Assembly: GCA_001632425.1 (NCBI GenBank)
Contig: KV425612.1
Coordinates: 145,439-209,438, forward strand
Source of the DNA: Neolentinus lepideus HHB14362 ss-1
Lineage: Eukaryota > Basidiomycota > Agaricomycetes > Gloeophyllales > Gloeophyllaceae
Direction of reading: 5' to 3'
Length of the DNA: 64,000 nucleotides
This document shows, in pieces, positions 34,601 through 44,927 of the stretch. Position 1 is the first letter of the stretch. Every line of letters begins with the position of its first letter. The position numbers were made by a program, and so were the translations under genes. The notes beneath the pieces were generated by a model, which worked only from the letters and a program-made list of their open reading frames with translations, did no database searches and was not told the DNA's origin.

Positions 34601-35899
34601 GATCAAATGGATGCTGTCGGAGCGTACCTTAATGGTTACCTAAAAGAAGAAATCTATATGCGGCAACCCGAAGGCTTCGATGACGGAACCGATCGTGTAT
34701 GTAAGCTTGAGCGTACATTGTATGGACTCAAGCAAGCAGGCCGCGAATGGAATTTATTATTAGATGAATTCCTAATTACGAGCGGCTGGCAGCGCGTATG
34801 TGCAGACCCATGCATCTATGTTCGGAAAAGCCCGAACAATGTGGCATATATTGCCATACATGTCGATGACCTCACTATTATGGCCAAAACCCGTGACATC
34901 ATAGACCAAATAAAAATAGAACTTTCATCAAAGTTCAAAATGACGGATTTAGGGCCTATCAAACATATTGTGGGGTTAGAAATAATACGGGACCGCCCAA
35001 ATAAAACACTTAAATTATCGCAAAAAGCATACATCGATGGGGTACTCAAGAAATTTAATATGGCCGACAGCCACCCGGTCGCCACACCACTTGACCCAAA
35101 TGTCAAGCTAGAGCGCGTGCCTGACGGAAGCTGTCACCCAGAAATGGAACACATACCTTATCGGGAAGCGATCGGGAAGCTCATGTATGCCATGATTGGC
35201 ACAAGGCCGGACATTGCCTATGCAGTCCAGACCCTAAGCCAATTCGCATCAAACCCTGCGCCGGCCCACTGGACCGCTGTTAAGCGCGTGCTCCGGTATC
35301 TAAAAGGAACCCGAGACTTCGTGCTCGAATACAGGGGGAGCAACCCTGAAATAGTAATTACCGGATATTCTGATGCCGATTGGGGATCAGACACAAATGA
35401 CAGAAAATCTATATCTGGCAATACATTTATTCTAGGAACTGGAGCCATCACATGGGCGTCGAAGAAGCAACGCACGGTGGCGCTGTCAAGCATGGAAGCG
35501 GAATACACAGCCACCGCCACCGCCACAAGTCAGGCGGTGTGGCTGCGATCCCTGCTCACTGAGTTGGGGTACCCGCAAATAGATCCAACCCATATCGGGG
35601 TAGATAATCAATCCGCGATAGCACTCGCGAAAAACTCGGTAAATCATGGCCGAGCGAAGCACATCGACATAAAATATCATTTTATTCGAGATAAAATACA
35701 GTCTAACGACATTTACGTATCCTACTGCGCTACGGATGTCAATACGGCTGATATATTTACCAAAGCACTTCCTCGACCAAAATTCGAAGCTTTCCGCGAA
35801 GCGCTCGGTATGTCCGAGCTGAGGGGGAGTGTTGGAACGAATCACGTGACATCGGGCATCTCGGCCATGCACGTGGACAAGCCACAAGCGCCCTCGTAG
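31667..35899 (+). CDS. Copia Gag-Pol polyprotein
   Basis: A single 1410-codon frame. Residues about 15-230 are the Copia gag core (NYATWSVKIADIL, WTTLQTMFES). The zinc knuckle CYNCNKKGHTKDQC is near 240. The aspartic protease site reads WYADNGATTHVTN near 312 (DNG in place of DSG). The integrase HHCC zinc finger begins near 455 (HIHMG...CEAC), and its catalytic core follows with DVWGP, RADNGGEF and a later Glu. The reverse transcriptase runs about 905-1150 (NTWKLVDLPPGRKPVGCKW, QMDAVGAYLNGYL, IAIHVDDLTIM with the DD pair). RNase H is about 1235-1370 (GYSDADWGSD, SSMEAEYTA). There is no frameshift between gag and pol. The last 23 or so residues and the stop lie inside the right LTR. Confidence 0.96.
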   Translation: MSNTSGNISSVYRIEPLRGDNYATWSVKIADILTDNDLWEHVTEEGKCPEPIIAAAPSGKPSASAEPSNLADIKEWKAKDRKALSAIRLRVADSHLVYVRGASTAREAWTTLQTMFESHGPMGIVIARRKFFRAQCDENSDIEEHIRSMREYQDEIHRLGGKIIDDEDFTITLLTSLPESWNTFIQSIDTVALKTTSSAQLIARILEEDHRRKSRPGVSDSALPVRGKGRSYAGNGNIICYNCNKKGHTKDQCWAKGGGKEGQKPQRKGKSNNTNNNKANATSETAFAFTVTGVYEQPEHAAVAQDKRPTWYADNGATTHVTNRREYLATFEASPPGAYLDGVGGKCEVAGKGNINLDFKVGKSNIPVTLKNVTYAPNAPLNLISLCRADEGGMGYTGNGGVLTLTHKGKVIGISRRNNGPGQLYAMDCTVNIPKNNSVNAATESARTWEEWHRALAHIHMGAIKKLKDAKMVDGMDVDPSSEPVTQCEACIQAKQHTEPFPSESTSVVSDIGEITVSDVWGPAQTISIEGYRYFLTFTDVKSRRTMTYFDEHKSGTVILAKFKEYKAFVETQTGNKLKRFRADNGGEFTNQEFQKYLQQNGIIFETTAPYSPSQNGIAERLNRTLVEHAHAMLLARNLPKFLWADAVAYATYIKNRSPTRPLRDITPEEAFFGRKPNIADLREFGSKCWALDSQKVGWQKLDPKSLPGLFVGIAENSKAYRVYFQNKRLILKSRNLIFDQGTKYTENPVARAPPPRIEGESENSGNPSNETSSEPADSAAEQSKSGTSDGNNNLNISETNLQTEVLRKSSRVSAKAPIDYGKANNPDRRKVSEAYLDRQAGHERPSEQVPADLSEKDATDVAYVTTEEDPKSYREAENSGDWPQWLKAMQAEIKQLEENNTWKLVDLPPGRKPVGCKWVYRIKRDENGKIIKYKARLVAQGFTQIPGMDYDETFSPVMRLESLRTLLAIGTIYDLEMDQMDAVGAYLNGYLKEEIYMRQPEGFDDGTDRVCKLERTLYGLKQAGREWNLLLDEFLITSGWQRVCADPCIYVRKSPNNVAYIAIHVDDLTIMAKTRDIIDQIKIELSSKFKMTDLGPIKHIVGLEIIRDRPNKTLKLSQKAYIDGVLKKFNMADSHPVATPLDPNVKLERVPDGSCHPEMEHIPYREAIGKLMYAMIGTRPDIAYAVQTLSQFASNPAPAHWTAVKRVLRYLKGTRDFVLEYRGSNPEIVITGYSDADWGSDTNDRKSISGNTFILGTGAITWASKKQRTVALSSMEAEYTATATATSQAVWLRSLLTELGYPQIDPTHIGVDNQSAIALAKNSVNHGRAKHIDIKYHFIRDKIQSNDIYVSYCATDVNTADIFTKALPRPKFEAFREALGMSELRGSVGTNHVTSGISAMHVDKPQAPS
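35821..35829 (+). promoter_or_regulatory. Polypurine tract for plus-strand priming
   Basis: GAGGGGGAG immediately before the right LTR, inside the gag-pol coding frame. This is the usual position of the plus-strand DNA primer. Confidence 0.85.
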
Positions 35900-36077
35900 A
35901 CGCTTAAAGGACATTATGGAATATTCGAGTATTTCAATTTATTTCATATTAAATGTTATAGTATATTCCGTAACATTCTAGTATAACATGTACGAGCAGT
36001 ATATAAGAAGCGCCCGAGTAGCGGGCGCCTACCCTAATTAATCCTTTGACTTTATTCAGCCGTATAACCTTTCATTA
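35830..36077 (+). repeat. Right LTR of Copia element
   Basis: 248 bases, TGTTGG to CATTA, identical by eye to the left LTR. It contains the gag-pol stop codon (35897-35899). Confidence 0.95.
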
Positions 36078-36253
36078 TGCTCGACGAATTTAAGCTATTG
36101 TATCCTATCAAATGCCAAGACTTAATCTCTTAATAACCTAACCTACAAACCTGGCACACGTTCTGGATTAGATAGTGGCATTGACACCGACGCGGATGAT
36201 CCTGCATTCTATCTTAAGCGCCTTATTACCGACATGTAAAAGACATTAATCAC

Positions 36254-39200
36254 TTACTCGTCTGCGGATCCGCTCCAATTCGCAGTATCTGGGAACATAT
36301 TGACTAGAGCGGCGACGCATCTTAAGCTACAGGAGGGAGAGGGAGGGAGACACGGGACGTACGCAAGGGCCTATATATGCTATCGATGAGAAGTGCCCTG
36401 AGCCAGTCGATTAGAGCAGGGACTGGGCCACCACCCGAAAGCCGTCTGCTCATGACATGGTAACCCGGAACACTATATGGTTCACAAATGAACTTCTGTT
36501 AGCCTCCGTCAGAGGTAAGGGGCTTGGGCGGCTTACATATGCGTTGGAGTCGCAGCGGCCTGTCGTATCCACTTAACTCGCTCAGACGCATTCTCGGGGT
36601 CGACGCGGGCCTCAAGCGTGCAGATCTGTTCAATTATCTCGTCTATTTTTACGTCAAAGTCTTCACGGAAGCCGAGGTTGTACGTAGCGGCGTAGAAGCC
36701 TACAAACAATGTCAGTATGGGGAGAGACAGAGATAAACTCGAGAACGTTACCGTCGACGCTGCGCACTTTGTCCACGACGTAGCGATCTTCGGGTGCGAT
36801 TCGTGCGGTCGGGATGACGCGAACGGAGAGGAAAATCTAAGTGGAGTATGATTCATCAAGGTGTCCCCAGCTACAGTCATCCTGGCTCACGATCACTTCA
36901 GGCAACGCAGGCCATTGCCTTACAAACGCAACAAACGAATGTGGCACGCCCTTTCCACCCGTAAGCTTGTGGAACACAGCGCAGGTCGGTATCCGCGCAA
37001 GCTTCTGGTACTCAACCGTCTTTTCTGCGTAGCTCTCATTGGCTGCGAGGTAGTACGTCGTCGGCGCTGATACTTTCTGCGATTGAGACGATTCCATTGT
37101 GATACTGTCATCAATTCTGGCAGCGATGTCGTCCCTGGGGACTTGTAAAACTTCGGGCTCTCCGTCGCTGCCGGGATTAGTAACAACGAAGCGGCGCAGG
37201 CTGCGACGGTTAGCACCGTCGAATGCATCTTCGAGGCCCTGCGCCAATATGAATAAGCGTGCGCAGCAGAAATGACAAGAGGACCGCTGGCCACCTTCGC
37301 CCAGGTCCAGAACGCCATGAGGATCATCCTAAGCGGATAGACGTCAATATCGGAATTTTGGTGTGTGCGTAATATGCCCACAGGATCACACCGATCATCA
37401 ATGGCACCCAGGCGCCCGCTGGTATCTTCCTCAATGCAGCACCCCAGAATAGACCTGTGTGGTGGCATGAACATTTTGTTCGTCCAGAAGGATCAGAGAA
37501 ATTTTTACCATCAAAAAAGCCGAATCCAACTAGATATGCAAGGCCAATGACCATTGGCCAATACTTCACATATCTCATGTGTACTGCGATGAGGATAGTG
37601 GTGGAAAACATGACAGTTGCCACCGCAAACCTATTGTGAATGTTAACATATGTCATAATATAGTCGGATGTCTCACCCATAGGCATCGGTTAGAGCAGTG
37701 GAACTCTTGAAAGCGGCGACGACAACAATGATCAAAATCATAACTTGGAAAAGATTATATTTTATTCAAAGATGCATGTGAGCTTTTCTAAGAGACTCAC
37801 GGATCCAATTAACACTCGGGATAAACACTTGGCCTTGGATTTTCTCGGAGGTGTGAACCATTCGGATCCTATGACCTGACACTTCAGCGGATCAGTCCCA
37901 GAGCAAAATGGCACTCAATCTCACGGCGGTAAGCTCTTCATATTCACCAATTGTTGAACGAGACTGAAGGTCGCAGTGATCATGGCTTGAGATGCAATCA
38001 ACTAATTCAATATGTCAGCGGCCCGGGATCCGATGACAGATGTGCTTGCTCACGGTCGCTAGTATAGCAAACACGTAAAGGATCCTAGAAACGACGAAGA
38101 TGGATATGAGCAGGCGTAAGAGCACTTACTGTACGGACTCACCAGAACAAGGGACCGTTTGCATCACCAGGGATCGTCTGATAGAATATGTTACTAAACA
38201 CGGCGTCCCCATCTCTAATGAGACGAGCGCCTTGACCTAGATAGGCGAGCAAGAGGCACGGATAGACAAAGAAGGAGAACGATATTCGAATGGAGGCCAT
38301 GTTGAACTGACCCAGACTATTTGACAAGTGGACTTCCATCAATGTATGCTCTGGATGAACAAGAACGACAGCCTACTTGGCGAACACAGCCTCGCAGCCT
38401 GTCACTGCCAGAAGAACACCAGCAAGGAGATCGTAGTCCCTTGTACGTACAAACACTACAATCTCGTTAGCGCTAGTATGGTACACGAATGATATAGCGA
38501 ATTGACTGACATAGGACAGCCCTGGAAGGATCAAACGCGCGGCAGATGCCAGGATGGGCCACGATATTGACAATTCCAGTAGCACCCAAGAGAAGGAGCC
38601 ATATAGATGTCACTAACATCGTCCATGGGCTTGTAAGCGAGTATCGACCATCATGCTTGAACTCACCAGGGGCAAAGACCGACGCTAATCTGGCAGTACC
38701 GAAGGGCTGAACAAGGAACAGAGCCAGAAGGAAGGCCTTTGCACTGCATAATGAGAGACTGTGTAACGAATGGCGAGCTGCAACGCACTATCGATATTGG
38801 TGTGACTTTGGACTGGACAGACGCCTTCGCCACGGCTATACCACCAACGGCACTAGTCACCGACACAGCCGGTGTAAAGATACCATCCGCGAGTGTAAGA
38901 CTCGTGCCGAGCAAGCACTACACTGGACAGTTGGTAAGCAGACCGTACAAATTTTCGACATGACATACCCATATTAGAACGGGCCAGCGAAGCCGCGGAG
39001 ATATCTTCGCCGAGCTGGTTCTACTAGCACGCCCGATACTCTCCTTTGTCAAGCTACGCTCAAACTCTGGGTCATGCTCTTTCCGCGGATAAAGACCTTG
39101 AAACAGCGCAAACGTTCCGCCCTCCCCTGGAACCAACTCAGTCCATACTGATAGGCACACACTTGTCCGAGACAGGCCTACCTTCTCCGGTACCGAAATT

Positions 39201-39589
39201 CAAGCAGATGAAAACCTACAACAGGTCCCTTATCAACATTGAAAAGCGCATCCGTCAAGAGTTCAAGCAGCATACATATTTGACGAGTGGGAGCAAAGTC
39301 AATGACCATACGATGGCGCTGATTCCCCCTATGATGTCCTCCTCAGAGGGAAGCGGGCCAGACGAAGGCCATATACCGTTCAGAACATAAAGGGGAGACG
39401 TCCCAATGTCAGAATAGATGACACCTGACCAGAGAAGTCAGTCGCACGCTTATATGTATATGGCAAGAAATAGTACTGACCTAGCGTCTGGAAGCTGAGA
39501 AGCAGCAGTGCGAAACCTCGTACGTGCACCGCTCTCCGAACACCTCCATTCTCGAGAGCTGCTAGAGACTGGGACATTCTGAGCAGCAA
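36254..39589 (-). CDS. HAK/KUP-type high-affinity potassium transporter
   Basis: Plasma-membrane K+ uptake carrier. The ATG at 39589 (or 39577, MSQSLAALENG) leads through introns to the hallmark VIYSDIGTSPLYVLNGIWP of transmembrane segment 1. Then come LLPLVKYVFICLNFGTGEGEGGTFALFQGLYPR, LLGTSLTLADGIFTPAVSV, AFLLALFLVQPFGTARLASVF, DYDLLAGVLLAVTGCEAVFA, NMASIRISFSFFVYPCLLLAYLGQGARL and the cytosolic tail. The tail includes AVFHKLTGGKGVPHSFVAFVRQWPALPEV and FYAATYNLGFREDFDVKIDEII. A late intron joins THI to VPGYHVMSRRL. The end is ambiguous: without a last splice the stop is at 36322-36324; with one, the frame NMFPDTANWSGSADE ends at 36254. At least ten introns are needed. The gene looks intact. 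Confidence 0.88.
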
Positions 39590-41462
39590 ACAAGCGGGAA
39601 CGCAAACAATGGAGCGCCTGTAGCATTTTATGTATCTCGTCCTAGTGATATCAGTTTGCTCCGTCAGTCGGGATTACGATACGGTAAGCCAAACAGCGCC
39701 CCGCCCTGAACTCGCGGAAGGAATCGCAAAATCTGCGCATGAGCGCCCGCCACCCAGAAACATCTAGCGAAACACTCGGATCTTCTGGAGGATGCGCGAT
39801 TATAGCTATAGGACGTGCATGTCACCATCTTGTCACTCCATGCCTCAAAGATAGCATGGACGGTGACAGGGCCTCCTCAATTCCCTCGATGCCTCGGGTG
39901 TATGGTCTAGAGTCGTAAATGCCAATGTCCCTTCAAGTTGCCACACTGTTTAGCACTTTCGGAGATATCCTCGCGAGTCGCCATGTTCCTTGGTTCTATT
40001 CAGTTGAAATTAGAAGCCTGGCAAGACTGCAACGATTTCGAGAGCCTTACTGGATCAGGTGCAAGGGAATCTAGGGCGCCCACTCCGATATCTACAGCCT
40101 ATGAGATCGTGAATGCTTGAACGTTCGCTGTTAAAGATCGTACCCGGACGAATCTTGGCAGGGTTAGTGTCATACACTGGTAGGACTCAGACCAATTGCT
40201 TGAGCATAGCACCTCGTTCTATTCCACTCGTAATTAGAATCTCAACTTGTTTGTGGACAGCCATCGTCGATCCAGAAGCATGTATAATGGACAATGAACC
40301 TGTTGTATTCGGCTGGGGCCGCAGTAACACAACGATCACTTCGGAAGATCAAGGTTCGTCCAATCTATGGACGGTACAGATCTGGACATGATAGAAATTT
40401 GGTAGGGAGAGATACTAAAATTCCGCACATCGCCCTCGGGGCCGGCCATAGCAGAGAACCGAAAGGCCCCAGATTTCTTGGACAGGCGAGTGTCAAGGCG
40501 TGAGGTCGATCGCCATGCTTTGATCCTTCCTTTATCGCTTGCGAGAGTGGTGGCTCAAGCTTTCAACGGCGTTGGATCATCATAACTTGTTGGACTTGGC
40601 GAATAGTATTCACTGAATCAGCTGCGGAAGAGTTCCATATAATGAAGAACTGCTCTGGTATAGCGGACTGATTCCTATGCAATGGCTGCCAGACATGAGC
40701 ACAGAATTAGATGTGGCCACAGAAGAAGTCGGCGGGACTCACTTCGCGAAATATGAGACTCAGATCTAACGAGCTGCGTATCCGTATGCTCCGCACGTGA
40801 ATACGGCATATCCCGGGTTCGTTTGGGCCTCACATCAGCACATAGCGGATGTGACCGACAGATGCGTTGGCTTATGTGGGAAGACAGAACTCCTGCCGCC
40901 CTAACAGGTTTTAATGCCCTCCTCACAGCGCTAGCTCCGGTTTCGAGTGCCCAATTAATGGGGTGACTGTAGCAATGACGAGCTAATGAAAGCCCTGGCA
41001 GAACCCAATCGAATGAAGTCCAGTGAGGGGAGAGTCCAAGATAAAGCAGACTGTAGATCTACATAAAGATATGTCCGTGACAAAAAGAGTCCATGCGGAA
41101 TAACAAGGAAGAGGAAGATTCCGTTTCGAATGTACAAGCGGAGTCGTTTTGTCCGGAGGGTCCAGTGTCTAGACACAACAGAGCTTGAGCGGAGACGAAA
41201 GTAGTTACACCAACAGACGACTACATTGAAGAACGCCGACATCTCCAATTGCTGGAACTCGGAGGGCTATGTGATGAGCTCCGAGATGTTCACGAAAGCC
41301 GTAGACTGCAAAGCTTCTGAGAACATGAATTAAGGCTCAGTTCACCTCAACCCGTTGAATACTGCATGACGACATCTTCCCACAGGAGGTCCGTTGAGTC
41401 TCCACTAACCAGTATATTCCGCTGCACGAGACATACAAAGTCCCGACATACAAACTATCGCG
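39590..41462. other. Long intergenic region, possibly with gene remnants
   Basis: 1.9 kb between the start of the K+ transporter and the end of the lactamase-fold gene. A minus-strand stretch at about 40680-41250 (frame with MSAFFNVVVCW...RLYIRNGIFLFLVIPHGLF) is hydrophobic in part and could be a decayed membrane-protein gene. I cannot support a full model. Confidence 0.35.
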
Positions 41463-42736
41463 CTAAGCAGGCGCAAACCTCCACGCTCGACTCCCCTTCT
41501 CCAAAAACGCCCACCTCTTCTCCTTCCACCCCATTTCTTTCCACGCGTTGGCTTTCTCTGGGAAATATCTGATTGCGTCCTGCATGCTAGAATCGTGCGC
41601 AAGCAGCACCAAGATGTCCGGGTGTGCGTCAAATGCACTCAGCTTCTCGATGGACTCGGTCGCGCGCGGGGCGTCGGCGTAGACGGACAGCTCGGAAAGG
41701 GGAATGGTCAGGAGCGGTTTGGTTACGTCTGAGGTGGTTTGGGCGTGCGGGAAGTGTTCATGAGAGACGCCCGAGAGGAGGGAGCAGGGGCAGGGGATAT
41801 GCACACTGGGCCGGAATTGGCCAGGATGGTGGGAAGTGTCTCCGCCCATGAGGATGAAGGTGAGAGGCGTGATCGTGACACGCGCGAGTCCGGTTATGTG
41901 ACCTGGGCAGTGCTGCACAAATCATTTATATCGATGAAGGGAACGTGATCGGTATGTGAAACTTACTCCTGGAGTGTCGAGTAGGTACAGGCTCCCGTCG
42001 CCGAAGTAGTCGAGCGCTTTGAAGCCGCCGATGGTTAAGGTGAATTGTTCCGGATTGAGCTCAGTGACCTTACGACCCCTAACATAGAAATACGGTGAAC
42101 AGATTAGGTTGCTCGGAGATCCTGATGCACTTACTCAAAGTTACTGGCAAGTAGTGGTGAATTTGGGCCCTCTGGGTAAGGCGGGAAGAATGCCTCCTTA
42201 GTCCCCGGACCGATTACGAGCTCAGTGGTGCTAGGGAACGTTGAGGGATCGCCTAGTGGATGGTTGTTGGGATCAGTAGTCAATCGTAATGCATTTCAGT
42301 GACTCTTACCCGTATGATCGATATGCGAGTGACTGTGTCCCATAGATATATCGATTTGATATGACCAACATTTGCGATTGTAAATAACTCACCTCCAAAT
42401 AATTGTATCCACACTCCCCAGGTCTACACCTCCCTCCTTCAACCGAGTGGCGACATCTTTCTCCACATCTGCCTTCATACCGCCAGGTTGACTCCAGTTG
42501 TCCAAGAACGCGGGCGCGCTCTCCTCCAGACGCTTCCTCAGTCCAAGATCAAACATGATCTTACGGTTCTTGTTTGGGTGCTCGATGAGGAAGGTGAAGA
42601 CGGGCGCGACAAGGCGCTCATGGCCAGGGGGGACGGGATGCAAGAAGGGGAAAGCGGGGACATTCACCGACGCCACGTTGAGTATGGAGACAGAGACAGT
42701 TGAATTGGATGCCGGGATAGAGATAAGGCTCGACAT
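41463..42736 (-). CDS. Metallo-beta-lactamase-fold hydrolase (lactonase-like)
   Basis: Predicted cytosolic metal-dependent hydrolase of the fungal AhlD/lactonase-like group; its substrate is unknown. The ATG at 42736 opens MSSLISIPASNSTVSVS. Then come FTFLIEHPNKNRKIMFDLGLR, and after an intron TIIW-SHSHIDHTGDPSTFP, the HxHxDH zinc motif. LVIGPGTKEAFFPPYPEGP and FGDGSLYLLDTPG lead to HCPGHITGLARV (third-ligand His), and FILMGGDTSHHPGQFRPS supplies the bridging Asp. The C-terminal part has ILVLLAHDSS with the last His. It ends WRFAPA at 41463. Four short introns are removed. All metal ligands are visible, so it is probably active. Confidence 0.9.
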
Positions 42737-43701
42737 TAATGTTGTCTAACGATGAAGTGATCAAAGTGGGAATAAGTGTTGCAGACTCGGATGAGACTGG
42801 GGTAATTTGTACCGCAGCCCATAAGGTTAGCCGCCTTACTCAGCTAGAGGCGTAAGGCCGGCGGTCTTTATGATCCCCTTCGTGCTATGCCCAGGGCTTT
42901 GATGTAGTTGTGCCGTGTTTCCGACGCTGGACTAGATAAGAGTGCTGGTGTGCTGATTAATTGAATGAATATATGTGCCATCTCAGAGGCGGGCCAACTC
43001 TGCAAACAACGCAGAGTTGGGCTAGGCCCAAGAGCTGAGTATTTTATACCCATCGCAGTCGACGGCTCTGCCCGCGCGAAGATGTCGATAGATTTATCAC
43101 GTATGGAACACATACCTGCACTTTACCTCTATCCTAGAACACCCACTTTCTGCCATCGTTTCTCACTGACGCAGAGACCCCCCCGAGTCTGTAAGACCTC
43201 TGATGAGAGAAAACTGAGACACGTGAGAGATGAATGTTTCCGATGTTGAGTGCCGTATGCAACATTGAGTACTGCGGGCGACATAGGCATGATCGATGAA
43301 GCATAAAGACCGTCGCTGGACGAGGTCGACCAGACCTTTGATCGCATGCAGTAGAAGACAGTAGGGGTGATCAATTCTTAACTGTTCGGTTCGTTCGTTA
43401 CAACTTACGCAAAGACGGTCGGAGTTAACAAGATGGCGAAGGCCGATTATTATTGAGCACCCTGTTGGTGCGCTGCCAGATTGAGTCGGAGTTTAAGGTT
43501 TACTTCAAGATTTGAAGAGCAGTTGTATCGGGCGCGAGGGGGCGTCTTTCGGAGCTTGGAATTCTGCAAGCAGGTGCTGTGCGTCGTGTGCTTCACGTCA
43601 ACAGTCGGAGTTACAAATTTCAAGGCTTCGAGCATACTCGACGTCGGATTTACCCGAACAAGGCAATTCTGTAGCCACCGTGACCTCCAGCTTTATATCC
43701 C
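42737..43701. other. Divergent intergenic region
   Basis: About 1 kb between the lactamase-fold gene (minus) and RPB7 (plus), holding both promoters. Apart from the hairpin at 42994-43020, I see no structured feature. Confidence 0.5.
42994..43020. repeat. Perfect 10-bp hairpin
   Basis: CCAACTCTGC and GCAGAGTTGG separated by 7 bases. It lies in the divergent promoter region between the lactamase-fold gene and RPB7. It could be a dyad binding site; this is inference. Confidence 0.6.
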
Positions 43702-44505
43702 ATGTTTTTCATAGTATGTGCCTCCTGGTCCTCATACATTCTTCAATTCACGAAACCTACGCCGACATAGAAAGAGTTAACCCACACGATCCTGCTGCAC
43801 CCGTCCTATTTCGGCCCGCGCATGCTGCAGTTCCTCGAGTCGAAGCTCTATTCCGACGTAGAAGGGACGTGTTCAGGACAGTTCGGCTACATCATTGCCG
43901 TCGTGTCCATTCTTGACATTGGGAAGGGCGTCGTGTTGAGCGGGAGCGGGCAGGCTGAGTTTGTGACGCGGTACCGGGCCATCGTGTTCAAGCCGTTCAA
44001 GGGAGAAGTTGTGGATGGTGTCGTCGGGAATGTCAACAAGGTATACACCAGCGAGGCTTGGAAGGGACTAGGATGATGGTTGACGAATGAGTGTGGTAGA
44101 TGGGTTTCTTTGCGGATGTTGGGCCCTTGACATGCTTTGTGTCACACCAGGTGAGTCTCGAGCCAGTCTTGTTCACGACTCCGACTGGACACCTCGCTGC
44201 AGCTTATCGGCCCCGACTTTCGATATGATGCCAACTCAAATCCACCATCATTTGCATCCCAAGATCAGGCGCGTACATGAGAGGTTGCGCACTGTTGGTT
44301 GACATTAAACACGCGTGCCTCGTTTGCAGATAATTGAAAAGAACACCAGAGTACGCTTAAAGATCGTCGGAACGCGTGTCGACGCTACAGAAATTGTGCG
44401 CTATTTCACTTCCTCAGCCATTCTTGCGGAGCGGTTTATTCTAACCGTTCCTTCCAGTTCGCCATCGGCACAATCAAAGAGGACCACTTAGGTGTCATCG
44501 ACTAA
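43702..44505 (+). CDS. RPB7: RNA polymerase II subunit RPB7
   Basis: Stalk subunit of Pol II, paired with RPB4, that binds nascent RNA. The first exon is only 12 bases (MFFI, 43702-43713); an intron then joins to KELTHTILLHPSYFGPRMLQFLE. The N-terminal tip domain continues SKLYSDVEGTCSGQFGYIIAVVSILDIGKG, then FKPFKGEVVDGVVGNVNK. Spliced exons give MGFFADVGPLTCFVSHQ, LIGPDFRYDANSNPPSFASQDQ, the S1/OB segment IEKNTRVRLKIVGTRVDATEI and FAIGTIKEDHLGVID, with a stop at 44503-44505. The length is standard. The intron after SQDQ needs a GC donor (CAG|GCGCGT) because no GT donor there keeps the frame. Confidence 0.95.
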
Positions 44506-44927
44506 TCACACTCAGGCCCCCATTCCCCGGACTCGTTGATATCCTTAAGACGCTTCCTTGGCCTCGAACTCCTCTTGCCGGACTCCTGTGTTATGTTGTG
44601 TTGTGTTTTCTTTTATGTTATCGGTGTGTCCAAATTCCTGTGTTACTGGGTCCCGCTCCAGACTTGCGAGTGTCCACATGCCCGCTCCAAAACCAGTCCT
44701 ATATGCCCCGCCCACTCTATGGTGCACAATGAAATGTATACTTTCACAATAGCTATTAATATATAGAAGTGCTGCGAGTAATCTATACAAGACCCGAGCT
44801 GCGGCCAACATATTACAATGCATACTCATGGGATGACACTTTTCGAAGTGACCGATACACCCAGGATGTAGGATGAAGCTGACTGATCAGCTCACCTACC
44901 TTACCCTTTGTCCTTGGGCCTCAAAAT
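44506..44927. other. Convergent intergenic region
   Basis: 0.4 kb between the RPB7 and VPS10 stops. I see only untranslated sequence. Confidence 0.5.

Larger units (their letters stand above)
31299..36082 (+). mobile_element. Complete Ty1/Copia LTR retrotransposon
   Basis: The element proper is 31304-36077 (4774 bases), flanked by a 5-base target duplication TGCTC at 31299-31303 and 36078-36082. It has two 248-base LTRs that I read as identical, a primer binding site directly after the left LTR, one uninterrupted gag-pol frame and a polypurine tract directly before the right LTR. Domain order protease, integrase, reverse transcriptase, RNase H defines Copia. All parts are intact, so it is probably young and possibly competent. 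Confidence 0.96.

Noticed and set aside
31667..36082. Copia element as an endogenous virus
   Set aside because: The single gag-pol frame has Copia domain order and no envelope frame; it is an ordinary LTR retrotransposon.
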